Shown here piece by piece: positions 16,364 to 25,021 of a stretch of DNA of 64,000 nucleotides. Location of the stretch: contig CAWFXE010000006.1 in the NCBI GenBank assembly GCA_963819715.1, positions 62,001 through 126,000 on the forward strand, read 5' to 3'. Made by a program: the position numbers and the translations under genes. The notes under the pieces are model-generated. The model searched no databases. It worked only from the letters and a program-made list of their open reading frames with translations, and had not been told where the DNA came from. This stretch comes from DASUPK01 sp963819715 (GTDB lineage Bacteria > Actinomycetota > Thermoleophilia > Solirubrobacterales > 70-9). Within the stretch, counting starts at the first letter, position 1. Every line of letters begins with the position of its first letter.

Positions 16364-17076
16364 GACCAACGCTCGAGCAGGTCCTCGTCCGGGACCTCCC
16401 GCAGCTCACGGGCTGGAACGCCGACCACGACCGTGCGCGCCGGGACGTCGGCGGTCACCACGGCACCGGCCGCCACGAACGCCTCCTCCCCGACCTCCAC
16501 GCCCGGGCAGATCACCGCTCCGCCGCCGATCCGGCTGGCCCGCCGCAGGGTGGGGGCGTCGGGTGCCTCGCCGCGTGGATGCCGTCCCATCGTGTTGTCG
16601 TTGGTCAGCGTCACCCCCGGGCCGATGAAGACGTCGTCCTCGACGATGGTGCCGGCGGTGACGTAGCAGTTCGACTGCACCTTGACCCGGGCTCCAACTG
16701 TCACGTCGTTGTCGACCGCGGTGCCCCGGCCGACCACGGATTCGGCTCCGATCCGCGCGCGCTCGCGGACCTGCGCCTGGTCGCCGATCACGGCCGCGTC
16801 GCCGATCACCGCCCCGGCCAGCACGACGGCTCCCGCGCAGATCGCGGCGCCGTGGCCGATCACGGTGGCCGGGGGACTCTCGGAGCTCGCCGTCGACCGG
16901 CTGCCCAGCTTCACGTGCTTCCCGATCGCCGCCGCGTCCTGGATCGCGCAGCTGTTCCCGATCCTGGTCGCGGAGTGAATCACGACGTTGCCGCCGAGCT
17001 CGACGTCGGACCCGATCTCCACAGCCTCGCCGAGCAGCAGCCCGGGGGCGAGGTCGGAGGGCCGCAGGTCGCTCAT
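16360..17076 (-). CDS. Left-handed beta-helix N-acetyltransferase (WbpD-like)
   Basis: 238 aa made almost entirely of hexapeptide repeats ([LIV]-G-x-x-x-x), running from about residue 15 to 215. The block V-K-V-Q-S-N-C-Y-V near 130 followed by I-V-E-D-D-V-F-I-G-P-G-V-T-L-T-N-D-N is characteristic of WbpD/PglB-type sugar-nucleotide N-acetyltransferases, which use acetyl-CoA. The last coil reads V-A-A-G-A-V-V-T-A-D-V-P-A. It carries more N-terminal coils than the ~190-aa WbpD prototypes. It lies 22 bp downstream of the WbpB-like gene on the same strand, and its stop shares a CTAG with the aminotransferase stop. Confidence 0.85.
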   Translation of the reverse strand: MSDLRPSDLAPGLLLGEAVEIGSDVELGGNVVIHSATRIGNSCAIQDAAAIGKHVKLGSRSTASSESPPATVIGHGAAICAGAVVLAGAVIGDAAVIGDQAQVRERARIGAESVVGRGTAVDNDVTVGARVKVQSNCYVTAGTIVEDDVFIGPGVTLTNDNTMGRHPRGEAPDAPTLRRASRIGGGAVICPGVEVGEEAFVAAGAVVTADVPARTVVVGVPARELREVPDEDLLERWS

Positions 17077-17098
17077 TCCGGCCGGCAGTGCCCGGGCC

Positions 17099-18127
17099 TC
17101 AGGCCTGGGCGCCGCTCGTCAGCGTGGCGCCGACCGGCTGCGGAGCGCCACCGTTCTCCAGGGAGCTCTGGAGCGCCTCCAGCACCTGCACGACGCGGAC
17201 GCCCGCGGCGCCGTCGGTGTGCGGCCGGGCGCCGGTTCGCACGCACTCGATGAAGTGCTCACATTCCAGTCGCAGCGGCTCGTGGTTTGGAACCGCGGGG
17301 CTCCAGACGGCGCCCGAGCGGGTGACGTACTCACCGTAGCTCTCAGCCGATGCGTCGAAGCCCTTGTCCCAGATGGTGAGCTTTCGCTCCGTCGCCATGT
17401 CGTCGAGGGTCGCCATCCGGTCGGAGCCGACGACGGTGAGCTTCCGCATCTTGTGGGGATCGAGCCAGGAGAGGTGGAGGTGGGCGGCGAGTCCATTGTC
17501 GAAGCGGATGTACGCGAACACGACGTCCTCCACGCCGTCGCGGACATACGCCTCGCCGCGGGCCGAGACCTCGCTCGGGTTGCCGTCGGCCAGCTCGAGC
17601 AGGACTGAGACGTCGTGCGCGCCGAGGCTCCACAGCGCGTTCTCGTCGGCGCGCAGCTTGCCGAGGTTGACCCGCTGCGAGTAGAGGTAGTAGACGTCTC
17701 CGAGCTCCCCGCCCGCGATGAGCTCGGCGAGTTGGCGAACGCCCGGGTGGTAACAGAGCAGGTGCCCGACCATGAGGACGAGGCCGCGCTCGTCCGCGAC
17801 CTGGGCGACAGCCTCCGCGGACGCCGCATTCTGCGCGAGCGGTTTCTCGACGAAGCAGTGCTTGCCGGCCTCGATGGCGCGCCGGGCCAGATCGGCGTGG
17901 GTTGGGACCGGTGTCGTGATGGCAATGGCGTCCAGGTCCGGGTCCGCGAGCAGCTCCTCGAAGTCGCCGGTGAAGCGGGCGTCGGCGTAGGTGGCGCTCC
18001 AGCGGTCGCGGCTCGCCTCGTCGGCATCACAGCACCAGGCGAGCTCGCAGTCGGGAAGCGCGTTCAGGTTCCGAGCGATGTTTGGCCCCCAGTAGCCGAG
18101 GCCGGCTATCGCAACTCTGGTCGGCAT
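17099..18127 (-). CDS. Gfo/Idh/MocA family oxidoreductase (WbpB-like)
   Basis: 342 aa. N-terminal Rossmann fold V-A-I-A-G-L-G-Y-W-G-P-N, then the family signature E94-K-P in C-F-V-E-K-P-L-A-Q-N, and a C-terminal alpha/beta domain with the L-G-A-H-D-V-S-V-L segment where the catalytic Lys/His region normally lies. In this setting it probably oxidises C3 of a UDP-GlcNAcA-type intermediate ahead of the aminotransferase. The ATG at 18127 has TACACT 7 nt upstream; longer in-frame extension has no family sequence. Confidence 0.85.
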   Translation of the reverse strand: MPTRVAIAGLGYWGPNIARNLNALPDCELAWCCDADEASRDRWSATYADARFTGDFEELLADPDLDAIAITTPVPTHADLARRAIEAGKHCFVEKPLAQNAASAEAVAQVADERGLVLMVGHLLCYHPGVRQLAELIAGGELGDVYYLYSQRVNLGKLRADENALWSLGAHDVSVLLELADGNPSEVSARGEAYVRDGVEDVVFAYIRFDNGLAAHLHLSWLDPHKMRKLTVVGSDRMATLDDMATERKLTIWDKGFDASAESYGEYVTRSGAVWSPAVPNHEPLRLECEHFIECVRTGARPHTDGAAGVRVVQVLEALQSSLENGGAPQPVGATLTSGAQA

Positions 18128-18134
18128 GGCGCGG

Positions 18135-18206
18135 AGTGTAAGGCGGGGGCTCGAACATGGCCGGCTCCTGCCGGTCAGGACCTCGGCACCGCGGGGCGTG
18201 TATACA
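18135..18206. promoter_or_regulatory. Divergent -10-like pair between WbpB-like and methyltransferase genes
   Basis: Minus-strand TACACT (18135-18140) is 7 nt before ATG 18127. Plus-strand TATACA (18201-18206) is 6 nt before GTG 18213, which is why that GTG is preferred over earlier in-frame starts. Confidence 0.45.
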
Positions 18207-18212
18207 GCGGCG

Positions 18213-19136
18213 GTGCAGCTCACCTGTCCCTGCTGCGGCGCGGAGATGGATGCGGCGCCTGCCCTTACGGGCCCCGATCGGCTCCATAGGACCGCCGGGA
18301 GCTTCGCGGTGGCCGTTTGCGGCACCTGTGGAGCGGGCGTGACGCTACCGCGAGCCGACGCCGGGGAGCTCGCCCGCTTCTACCCGGAGCAGTACGGCCC
18401 GTACGACGCCGCGCGGACCGGACTCGTTGCGGGTATGTCGAGCCTGATTCAGAGCTGGCAGGGGAGGCGCGGGCTGGCATCGCCACCGTTGGCGCCGCTC
18501 GCGAGCCGGGAACCCGGCAGGGTGGTCGACGTAGGCTGCGGCCGCGGCGATCTGGCCGTCTACCTGACCGGCTGCGGCTGGCGGGTGACGGGCATCGAGC
18601 CGTCCGCATCCGGGTGCGAGGCCGCGCGGAGCAGAGGCATCGATGCCCGACAGGGCACGGTCGAGGAGGTTGAGCTCGAGCACGCGACTTACGACGCCGC
18701 GATCTTCAGGCACTCGCTCGAGCACGTCACCGGCCCGGTCGAAGCCCTGCGGCGCGTTCGCAAAGCGCTACGCCCCGGCGGGCTGGTGTTGATCTCCGTG
18801 CCCAACTTCGGCTGCTGGCAGCGAAGGCGCTTCGGCACCCGCTGGTACCACCTGGACCTCCCGCGTCATCGCGTCCACTTCACCCACGCTGGCCTGGAGC
18901 GCGCCCTCGAGCAAGCGGGATTCGAACCGGTGACGATCACGACCTCGACCAGCTCGGTTGGTCTGCCCGCCTCGATCCAGTACGCGCTCGCCGGGCGCTG
19001 CCTTTTTCCTGGAGGCCTATCGCTGCGGATCGCCGCCGGCCTGTGTGCTCTCGGTTGGCCGGTCTCCCGTCTCCTGGACGGGACTGGAGGCGGCGACGTA
19101 CTCGACGCCGTCGCTCGGCGAGGCATCGACGGCTAG
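18213..19136 (+). CDS. SAM-dependent methyltransferase with N-terminal zinc ribbon
   Basis: 307 aa. Begins with a zinc-ribbon (C-P-C-C-G ... C-G-T-C-G, about 5-43), then ARFYPEQYGPY and a class I methyltransferase domain: motif I V-V-D-V-G-C-G-R-G-D, H-S-L-E-H-V at the motif IV position, and LRKALRPGGLVLISVPN-type post-motif. The C-terminus folds into a hydrophobic helix pair. This architecture is common in actinobacterial polysaccharide clusters; the acceptor is probably a sugar hydroxyl. Its 3' end overlaps the convergent ABC ATPase gene by 120 bp, the longest overlap in the window. Confidence 0.8.
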   Translation: MQLTCPCCGAEMDAAPALTGPDRLHRTAGSFAVAVCGTCGAGVTLPRADAGELARFYPEQYGPYDAARTGLVAGMSSLIQSWQGRRGLASPPLAPLASREPGRVVDVGCGRGDLAVYLTGCGWRVTGIEPSASGCEAARSRGIDARQGTVEEVELEHATYDAAIFRHSLEHVTGPVEALRRVRKALRPGGLVLISVPNFGCWQRRRFGTRWYHLDLPRHRVHFTHAGLERALEQAGFEPVTITTSTSSVGLPASIQYALAGRCLFPGGLSLRIAAGLCALGWPVSRLLDGTGGGDVLDAVARRGIDG

Positions 19137-20396
19137 CGGCGACACGCGGCGAAGCGGCTCGAAGGTGGACTCCGGTCGCACGTACCCCCGGGCGACCGGC
19201 CAGGAGTAGCGATCGTCCCCGGATAGATCCACGTTCATGGTCGTGAAGGTATGGGCGCGTTCGACATAGTCGACCGTGTTGACGTGGGCTCGATGAATTC
19301 CCACGCCGAGGTTGAACTCGTGGGGGAGCAATGTCGCGGCGACCTCGGCCTCCACCTCGAACCAGCCCGGCTCCAGGTCGACCGACGGCCGGCCGCGGTC
19401 GATGCTCTGCGCGACTACCAGCAGGTCCCCCTCGGCGGTCGTGATCGCGATCTCGAAGCAGACACCCTGAACCGGCTCGCGGACCTCGTAGGTCGCCGTG
19501 ACACGCATTGGCTCTCCGAGATGGAACCTGTCGGTTTGATTGCCGGCATCATCCCGCAGGACCACCTTGCGCAGGATGGCCTCCCCCGACCCCCCTCGCT
19601 CGGCCGTTTCGGGAATCAGCGCAACGCCGCCGCCTCTCTGCCCCTGGACCATGGACAGGTAGTGGTCCACCACCGCGTCGGGCTTGTCATCCATCGTCAG
19701 CCGACCCCCCTCGACCAGCAGCGCTCTCGAGCAGAGCCGCTGCACGGCGGAGAGGTTGTGGCTGACGAAGACCACGGCCCTGCCCGAGTTGGCGGTGTCG
19801 CGCATCTTGCCCAAGCACTTGCGCTGAAACTCGGCGTCGCCGACGGCGAGCACCTCATCCACCAGGAGAACGTCCGGATCCAGGTGCGCGGCGACCGCGA
19901 AGCCGAGGCGCACGTACATCCCGCTCGAGTAGCGCTTCACGGGGGTGTCGAGGAAGCGCTCGATGCCGGAGAACTCCACGATCTCGTCAAAGCGCCGCTC
20001 GATCTCGCGGCGCTTCATCCCGAGGATGGCCCCGTTGATGTAGACGTTCTCGCGCCCGGTCAGCTCGGGGTGGAAGCCCGTACCGACCTCGAGCAGTGTC
20101 GCGATTCGTCCCCGCAGTTCGATGCGGCCCTCGGTCGGCAGAGTGATCCGCGAGAGCAGCTTGAGCAGCGTGCTCTTGCCGGCCCCGTTGCGCCCCACGA
20201 GGCCCAGGGTCTCGCCGCGGTGAAGCTCGAAGGAGACCTCCCTCAGGGCCCAGATTCCATCGTTCTGACCGCCCGGTTTCCTCGGCCGCTTGAGCAGCTT
20301 GCCGAGCTGCTCGTAGAGCAGCTCGCCGGAGGTCGAGGCCGTCCCGAGCCGGTACCACTTGGCGATTTTCTGAGCGGAGATGGCGGGCGCGGGCAC
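19017..20396 (-). CDS. ABC exporter 1, ATP-binding subunit with Wzt-like C-terminal domain
   Basis: 459 aa. ATPase domain (about 5-245): Walker A GRNGAGKST (68-76), L-L-E-V-G-T-G-F-H-P-E-L-T-G-R-E-N typical of polysaccharide/teichoic acid exporters, ABC signature Y-S-S-G-M (156-160), Walker B V-L-L-V-D-E (around 176-181) and H-loop V-S-H-N. The ~200-residue C-terminal part is a beta-sandwich of the Wzt C-terminal type, which in O-antigen exporters recognises the modified end of the glycan. GTG start 2 nt after the permease stop, so they form an operon. Confidence 0.9.
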   Translation of the reverse strand: MPAPAISAQKIAKWYRLGTASTSGELLYEQLGKLLKRPRKPGGQNDGIWALREVSFELHRGETLGLVGRNGAGKSTLLKLLSRITLPTEGRIELRGRIATLLEVGTGFHPELTGRENVYINGAILGMKRREIERRFDEIVEFSGIERFLDTPVKRYSSGMYVRLGFAVAAHLDPDVLLVDEVLAVGDAEFQRKCLGKMRDTANSGRAVVFVSHNLSAVQRLCSRALLVEGGRLTMDDKPDAVVDHYLSMVQGQRGGGVALIPETAERGGSGEAILRKVVLRDDAGNQTDRFHLGEPMRVTATYEVREPVQGVCFEIAITTAEGDLLVVAQSIDRGRPSVDLEPGWFEVEAEVAATLLPHEFNLGVGIHRAHVNTVDYVERAHTFTTMNVDLSGDDRYSWPVARGYVRPESTFEPLRRVSPLAVDASPSDGVEYVAASSPVQETGDRPTESTQAGGDPQR

Positions 20397-20398
20397 GG

Positions 20399-21331
20399 CT
20401 AGATCACGTCCGCGAAGCTGGTTTCCATCCTGCGGAAAAAGAGCCCGCCTGTGACCAGCAGGATTGCGCCGACGACGACGGGAACGATCAGGACGAGTCC
20501 CGGGAAGCCATAGCCCGAGAAGAGCACCCACCTGAAGCCCTCGAGCACGCCGACCGCGGGGTTCAGCGAGTAAAACGGTTTGACGGCCTCGGGGACCACG
20601 TCGAACGGGTAGGTGATCGGCGTGATGAAGAGCCCGAGCAGCAGCGCGAAGGGGACCACGTGCTGGACGTCGCGGTATCTGACGTGCAGCGCCGACAGCC
20701 AGAGCCCGGCCCCAACCGCCACCAACAGCGCCAGCAGGACGTCCACCGGCAGCAGGACGATGCGGATGCTCGGCTCGACCCCGTACACGAGCATCGCGCC
20801 GATCACGACCACGAAGGCGACCGCGAAGTCGACGAGCGGCGGGATCACGGACGCGAGAGGGATGATCACACGAGGGAAATAGACGCGCGAGATCAGCTCC
20901 GAGCTCCCCACCGTGCTTTCAGACGCGCTGGATATCGCCCCGGCGAAAAAGAGCCACATCACCATGCCCGAGACCGCGAAGACCGCATAGGGAATGCCGG
21001 GGGCCGATGGGATGTTGGCGTACTGGCCCAGGAAGAGGGCGAAGACCGCGGCAAGCAGCAGCGGTTGCAGGATGGCCCAGAACGCTCCTATCACCGACTG
21101 TCTGTAGCGGACGGAGATGTCGCGGCGGGCCAGCATGTAGAGCAGGTCGCGGTGGTGCCAGAGCTCGCGCAGGTCCGGGAACTGCAGGCCGACGGCGGGC
21201 TCGACGACTCGCACGGGGCCGTCCGCACCCGCGCGCGATGACTGGGTCTCGATGTCAGTGGCCGGTTCCAAGGCTCGTGAAAAGTAGCTGCCCGGGGTCT
21301 CACCGGAGGAAGCGCTCAGGGTACCGGGCAC
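20399..21331 (-). CDS. ABC exporter 1, ABC-2 permease subunit (Wzm-like)
   Basis: 310 aa. ABC-2 membrane protein with six hydrophobic segments after a ~65-residue disordered N-terminus. The cytoplasmic motif ELWHHRDLLYML followed by R-R-D-I-S-V-R-Y-R-Q-S-V-I-G-A-F-W is the conserved helix that contacts the ATPase. It pairs with the ATPase encoded next to it to export a lipid-linked polysaccharide. The start is uncertain: I prefer GTG 21331 (TAGCGC 8 nt upstream) to ATG 21373, which nearly touches the divergent epimerase start. Confidence 0.85.
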   Translation of the reverse strand: MPGTLSASSGETPGSYFSRALEPATDIETQSSRAGADGPVRVVEPAVGLQFPDLRELWHHRDLLYMLARRDISVRYRQSVIGAFWAILQPLLLAAVFALFLGQYANIPSAPGIPYAVFAVSGMVMWLFFAGAISSASESTVGSSELISRVYFPRVIIPLASVIPPLVDFAVAFVVVIGAMLVYGVEPSIRIVLLPVDVLLALLVAVGAGLWLSALHVRYRDVQHVVPFALLLGLFITPITYPFDVVPEAVKPFYSLNPAVGVLEGFRWVLFSGYGFPGLVLIVPVVVGAILLVTGGLFFRRMETSFADVI

Positions 21332-21339
21332 CCGATCAG

Positions 21340-21349
21340 GCGCTACCGT
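21340..21349. promoter_or_regulatory. Opposed -10-like elements sharing TA, exporter 1 / epimerase
   Basis: GCGCTACCGT reads TAGCGC on the minus strand (8 nt before GTG 21331) and TACCGT on the plus strand, with the TA at 21344-21345 common to both. The plus-strand ATG (21377) is 27 nt further on, so that transcript would carry a short leader. Confidence 0.35.
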
Positions 21350-21376
21350 TCTGCGTCGCGCCTGAGCGCCCATCCC

Positions 21377-22348
21377 ATGCCTGAGCTCGATAACTCCCGC
21401 ATCCTCGTCATTGGCGGCGCCGGCTTCGTCGGCTCGCACATCGTCGACCTACTCCTGGAGGAGCCGGTTCGCGAGGTCGTCGTACTGGACAACTTCGTCC
21501 GGGGGACGCGAGAGAACCTGAGCGCGGCCGCAGCCGACGAGCGCGTCCGGATCGTCGATGGGAGCCTGCTCGACACCGACCTGCTCGCCGAGCTGATGGC
21601 GGGCACAGACTACGTCTTCCACCTGGCCGCCCTCTGGCTGTACGAGTGCGTGCACGAGCCTCGCTCGGCCGTGGAGGTGAACATCATCGGCACCTTCAAC
21701 GTGATGGAGGCGGCTCAGACGGCCGGCGTGAAGAAGGTCGTCTACTCGTCCTCCGCCTCGGTCTACGGCGACGCGCTGGAGACGCCGATGACCGAGGAAC
21801 ACCCCTTCAACAACCGCACGACCTACGGCGCCACCAAGATCGCCGGCGAGCAGCTCTTCCGCGCCTTCAACGAGCAGCATGGGCTCAACTACGTCGGCCT
21901 GCGCTATATGAACGTCTACGGACCCCGGATGGACTACAAGGGGACCTATGTCAGCGTGATCATGAAGGTGCTCGACAAGATCGAGGCGGGGGAGGCCCCC
22001 CAGATCTTCGGCGATGGCTCCCAGGCCTACGACTTCGTCCACGTCGGCGATGTCGCCCGCGCCAACATCCTCGCGCTGAAGAGCGACGCGACCGACGTCA
22101 ACCTGAACGTCGGCACGGGCGTGAAGACGACGATCAAGGAGCTGGTCGACTCCCTGCTCGAGCTCACCGGCTCCGACGTCGAGCCGGAATACCTGCCGCA
22201 AGAGGAGATGTTCGTCACCCACCGGGTCGGCAGCACCGAGCTCGCCGAGAAGCTGAGCGGGTTCCGGGCCGAGATTCCCTACCAGGACGGCCTGCGCTCA
22301 GTCGTCGAGTGGCGGGCGGGCGACAAGGCCGCAGCGGCGAGCGAGTAG
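21377..22348 (+). CDS. NAD-dependent epimerase/dehydratase (UDP-glucose 4-epimerase-like)
   Basis: 323 aa extended SDR. V-I-G-G-A-G-F-V-G-S-H binds NAD; D-N-F-V-R-G at the end of beta-2 suggests NAD over NADP; the active site is S-S-S-A-S-V-Y-G with Y-G-A-T-K (the Y-x-x-x-K dyad). It resembles GalE-like epimerases and UDP-GlcNAc 4-epimerases/decarboxylases of surface glycan loci. Exact substrate unknown. It is followed 15 bp later by a methyltransferase on the same strand. Confidence 0.85.
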   Translation: MPELDNSRILVIGGAGFVGSHIVDLLLEEPVREVVVLDNFVRGTRENLSAAAADERVRIVDGSLLDTDLLAELMAGTDYVFHLAALWLYECVHEPRSAVEVNIIGTFNVMEAAQTAGVKKVVYSSSASVYGDALETPMTEEHPFNNRTTYGATKIAGEQLFRAFNEQHGLNYVGLRYMNVYGPRMDYKGTYVSVIMKVLDKIEAGEAPQIFGDGSQAYDFVHVGDVARANILALKSDATDVNLNVGTGVKTTIKELVDSLLELTGSDVEPEYLPQEEMFVTHRVGSTELAEKLSGFRAEIPYQDGLRSVVEWRAGDKAAAASE

Positions 22349-22363
22349 CCGGCCGCAGCGCCG

Positions 22364-23221
22364 ATGCCCCTGGAGGACATTCTCGCCTGCCCCGTCTGCC
22401 AGGGGGCGCTCGACGGGGTGCGGTGCACAGCCTGTGGGCGGACCTACGAGCGGATCGGTCACGTGCTGGACCTGACGCCTGTCCCGCCACCCGACCGCGA
22501 GGTGCGAAAGCGCTGGCCCCTCTGGGAGGAACTGCAGGCCAACGGCGAGTACGCCTACGAGTACGACCCGCCCAGCAGCCTCTCCGTCGGGGAGCGGGAC
22601 GACGCCAGTGCTTTCGGCGCTTTCTCGGATCTCTCCGGGAGGGTGCTGGACGTCGGCTGCGGCCCGCAGCGGATGCCCTCATACGCGCTCGGATTCAATG
22701 GGGAGCTGTTCGGAATCGATCCACTGCTGGGTCAGCAGCCCCGCGACTTCGAGTTCGTCAAGGGGGTCGCCGAGTACCTACCGTTCCGCGACCAGAGCTT
22801 CGACCGGGTCCTGTTCGCGACCTCTATCGACCACGCCCTCTCCCCGCTGCAGAGCATCGCCGCCGCGGCCCGGGTGACCAAGTCGGGCGGCGTCGTCTCA
22901 CTTTGGGTTGGGAAGACCACTCCGCCAACGAACCGGCCCGGCCGAATCGTGCAGGCGATGCGTCAATTGCGGGCGAGGAACTTCGACGGGTTCATGGGAG
23001 GGCTGCGGGAGGCGTTCAGCCGCAAGGCCACCAGTGCAGAGGTGGGGACCCACCGCGGCAACCTCAAGTTCGAGATTCCCAGAGGCGCCATCGATCCCTT
23101 TCACATCGCCCATCCGACTCCCCAGCAGGTGATCGATTGGCTAAGCGCCGCCGGGCTCGAGGTCGAGGCGATCGATGAGGAGGCGGTGGCCGGCAGCTGT
23201 CTGATCCGGGCGCGGAGCTAG
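22364..23221 (+). CDS. SAM-dependent methyltransferase with Trm112-like N-terminus
   Basis: 285 aa. Starts with a short Trm112-like zinc finger (L-A-C-P-V-C-Q ... C-T-A-C-G, about 7-28), followed by V-L-D-V-G-C-G-P-Q (motif I), F-R-D-Q-S-F-D-R-V-L-F-A-T-S-I-D-H and T-K-S-G-G-V-V-S-L-W-V. The Trm112-like module is usually fused to small-molecule or glycan methyltransferases in actinobacterial clusters. Substrate unknown. The stop overlaps the convergent GT-B gene through a CTAG. Confidence 0.8.
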   Translation: MPLEDILACPVCQGALDGVRCTACGRTYERIGHVLDLTPVPPPDREVRKRWPLWEELQANGEYAYEYDPPSSLSVGERDDASAFGAFSDLSGRVLDVGCGPQRMPSYALGFNGELFGIDPLLGQQPRDFEFVKGVAEYLPFRDQSFDRVLFATSIDHALSPLQSIAAAARVTKSGGVVSLWVGKTTPPTNRPGRIVQAMRQLRARNFDGFMGGLREAFSRKATSAEVGTHRGNLKFEIPRGAIDPFHIAHPTPQQVIDWLSAAGLEVEAIDEEAVAGSCLIRARS

Positions 23222-24480
23222 CCGCTCGCCGGACGGACGCCCGCACACAGCCGCTCGGGCAAAGGCGCTCCCGTCCAGACATGGTCGATCAGCGCCTCCC
23301 ACTCGCGACCGAGTGCGTCGATCGAGTGGAAGCGCCGTACGAAATCGCGGCCAGCCAGCCCGATCTCGCGCCGGCGCTCGGGATCCTGGGCGAGTGCCCG
23401 GAGCTCGTTCTTTAGCCGCTCGGGGTCGGCGTCAACGGCCGGGCAGGCTCGGAGGACCTCGGTCTCGAGCAACTCGGGCGGTAGGGTGCGTATGTTGTTG
23501 AGCACGGGCCGGCCGGCCGCCATGGCCTCGAGCGAGAACATCGCGTAGCCGGGTAAGAGGAACTGGTCGGCGGCGATGTCAGAAGCCGCGAGCATCTCCC
23601 TCACCTCCGAGTTGGGCCGCCCCTGGACCAGATTGAGCTCAATGGCGAGGCCCTCGCCACGCAGCTCGTCGACCGCCTCGATCAGGTACTCGCTGCCCTT
23701 GATGTGTCGGTGGTTCGGGGCGTGGAACACCGTCACCGGGTCACCACTGCCGTCGGCTTCAGAGTAGGTTGGCTCCTCGCCGAATTCGTCCATGTCGATC
23801 GCGAAGTGGTTCGGCAGCGTGGCGTCGAACCGTGGCACGAAGCCCGGCTGCTGGTGTCGCACGCAGAGGTTCGCCCAGCGCGAGGTGTGCAGCACCCAGC
23901 GCTTCGTCAGGTCGCTTCGGTCTCGGAGTGTTGGATAGTCGGTGAACAGTGGGCCCTCCAGATCACCCAGATGGCCCGAGACGGCGACGTCGCTTCCGTA
24001 TGGGGAGACGACCAGCTTCTTGCCGGCCAGGCGGAGCAGTGGCGCCTCGAGCCACTTCAGGTGCGTGTGCCGCAGGAAGCCACCGTCGAAGAAGCGAATG
24101 AACACATCCCCCCTGCGGAGAGTCCAGGCGAAGAACTTATGGTCTACGAGCCGAACCGCGAGCAGACCGGTGCCCTCGAACCTGCTGCGATAGACGTCGA
24201 AGTCCTCCTTGACGTTGATCGGAAGGTGAACCGTGACGCAGGTCAGCGCCTCGAAGCCGCGCTTCCGCGTCCCCTTGGACCAGTACTTGAGCGAGATGAT
24301 CGGGATCGGACCCCAGATCAGGCGTGGACGCTCGCCCCTGCCGCGCCGGCGGCTTGTCCCCACCCGCTCGACGAGGGCAAACGCGACCAGCCAAGGCAGG
24401 ACACCCCAGTCCACGACCACATCGAGGATCCTGTTCGCAAGCGCTCGCGGCCCGTCGCTGGCGCGGGTCATCAGTCCCAT
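23218..24480 (-). CDS. GT-B glycosyltransferase, paralogue family A
   Basis: 420 aa. One N-terminal hydrophobic stretch (about 22-38), then a diverged GT-B domain starting RPRLIWGPIPIISLKYWS. The donor domain carries H-A-P-N-H-R-H-I-K-G-S-E-Y-L, an L-N-L-V-Q-G strand and A-A-D-Q-F-L-L-P-G-Y-A-M-F-S-L-E-A-M-A-A-G-R-P-V. It is clearly related to the proteins at 25.0-26.3 kb and 29.0-30.1 kb. The related gene lies just upstream on the same strand, separated by a degenerate acyltransferase gene. TATTCT lies 9 nt before the ATG. Confidence 0.8.
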   Translation of the reverse strand: MGLMTRASDGPRALANRILDVVVDWGVLPWLVAFALVERVGTSRRRGRGERPRLIWGPIPIISLKYWSKGTRKRGFEALTCVTVHLPINVKEDFDVYRSRFEGTGLLAVRLVDHKFFAWTLRRGDVFIRFFDGGFLRHTHLKWLEAPLLRLAGKKLVVSPYGSDVAVSGHLGDLEGPLFTDYPTLRDRSDLTKRWVLHTSRWANLCVRHQQPGFVPRFDATLPNHFAIDMDEFGEEPTYSEADGSGDPVTVFHAPNHRHIKGSEYLIEAVDELRGEGLAIELNLVQGRPNSEVREMLAASDIAADQFLLPGYAMFSLEAMAAGRPVLNNIRTLPPELLETEVLRACPAVDADPERLKNELRALAQDPERRREIGLAGRDFVRRFHSIDALGREWEALIDHVWTGAPLPERLCAGVRPASG

Positions 24481-24489
24481 AGCGGCGGG

Positions 24490-24495
24490 AGAATA
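24490..24495 (-). promoter_or_regulatory. -10-like TATTCT inside the pseudogene region
   Basis: TATTCT on the minus strand, 9 nt before ATG 24480. It lies downstream of the acyltransferase remnant and would serve the GT-B gene alone. Confidence 0.45.
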
Positions 24496-24599
24496 GGGCT
24501 CGTCCGGCCTCGGCGATGCTGCTGTCCTGCAGGGCCATGAGCGCCCGCACTGCCCGCAGCCAGCGTGGTCTCCGCTAAACGCGAGCTTCTCCCGGCAGG

Positions 24600-25020
24600 T
24601 GCAGACCCAGCCGCCTGCAGCACGGCGCAGCGCGGCCCGAGCCAGAACCCCTCGCCGGCGCTGATCGTCCCGATCTCAGTGCACGCGGCGACTGCCCCGC
24701 GTCGGCCGAGGCTCGCTGAGTGGCCGACGTGCACGAGGTTGTCGGTGCGGGTCTCGTCGGCGATCACGGTGAAGCCGCCGAACATGCCGCGGTCGATGCA
24801 GGTCTGGGAGCCGACTTGCACGCGTCGTCGCCGATCCAGACCCCGCCGCAATGGGGAACCATCTCGCGGCAGCTGGCGATCACCCTCACCTCGAACCCGT
24901 CGCTGGCGACCGTGGCGTTCAGCTTGATCGTGACGCGGTTGCCGATCCGGACGCTTCCGTGAAGGCGCGTCGCTCGATGAGCGAGGCGCTGGCGAGACTC
25001 TCCGAGTTCGCCGTGATGGC
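24600..25020 (-). pseudogene. Degenerate LpxD-like hexapeptide acyltransferase
   Basis: No intact gene fills this ~540-bp gap, but minus-strand translation in shifting frames gives ordered fragments of a left-handed beta-helix acyltransferase: SESLASASLIERRAF, then SVRIGNRVTIKLNATVASDG, V-P-H-C-G-G-V-W-I-G-D-D, then V-Q-V-G-S-Q-T-C-I-D-R-G-M-F-G-G, T-D-N-L-V-H-V-G-H-S-A-S-L-G-R-R and G-E-G-F-W-L-G-P-R-C-A-V. The I-D-R-G and D-N-L-V-x-x-G-H signatures are those of LpxD-type N-acyltransferases. At least two frame changes (near 24960 and 24815) separate the pieces, and the 3' end runs into unrelated sequence. Probably once a sugar acyl- or acetyltransferase. Confidence 0.65.
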
Positions 25021-25021
25021 G

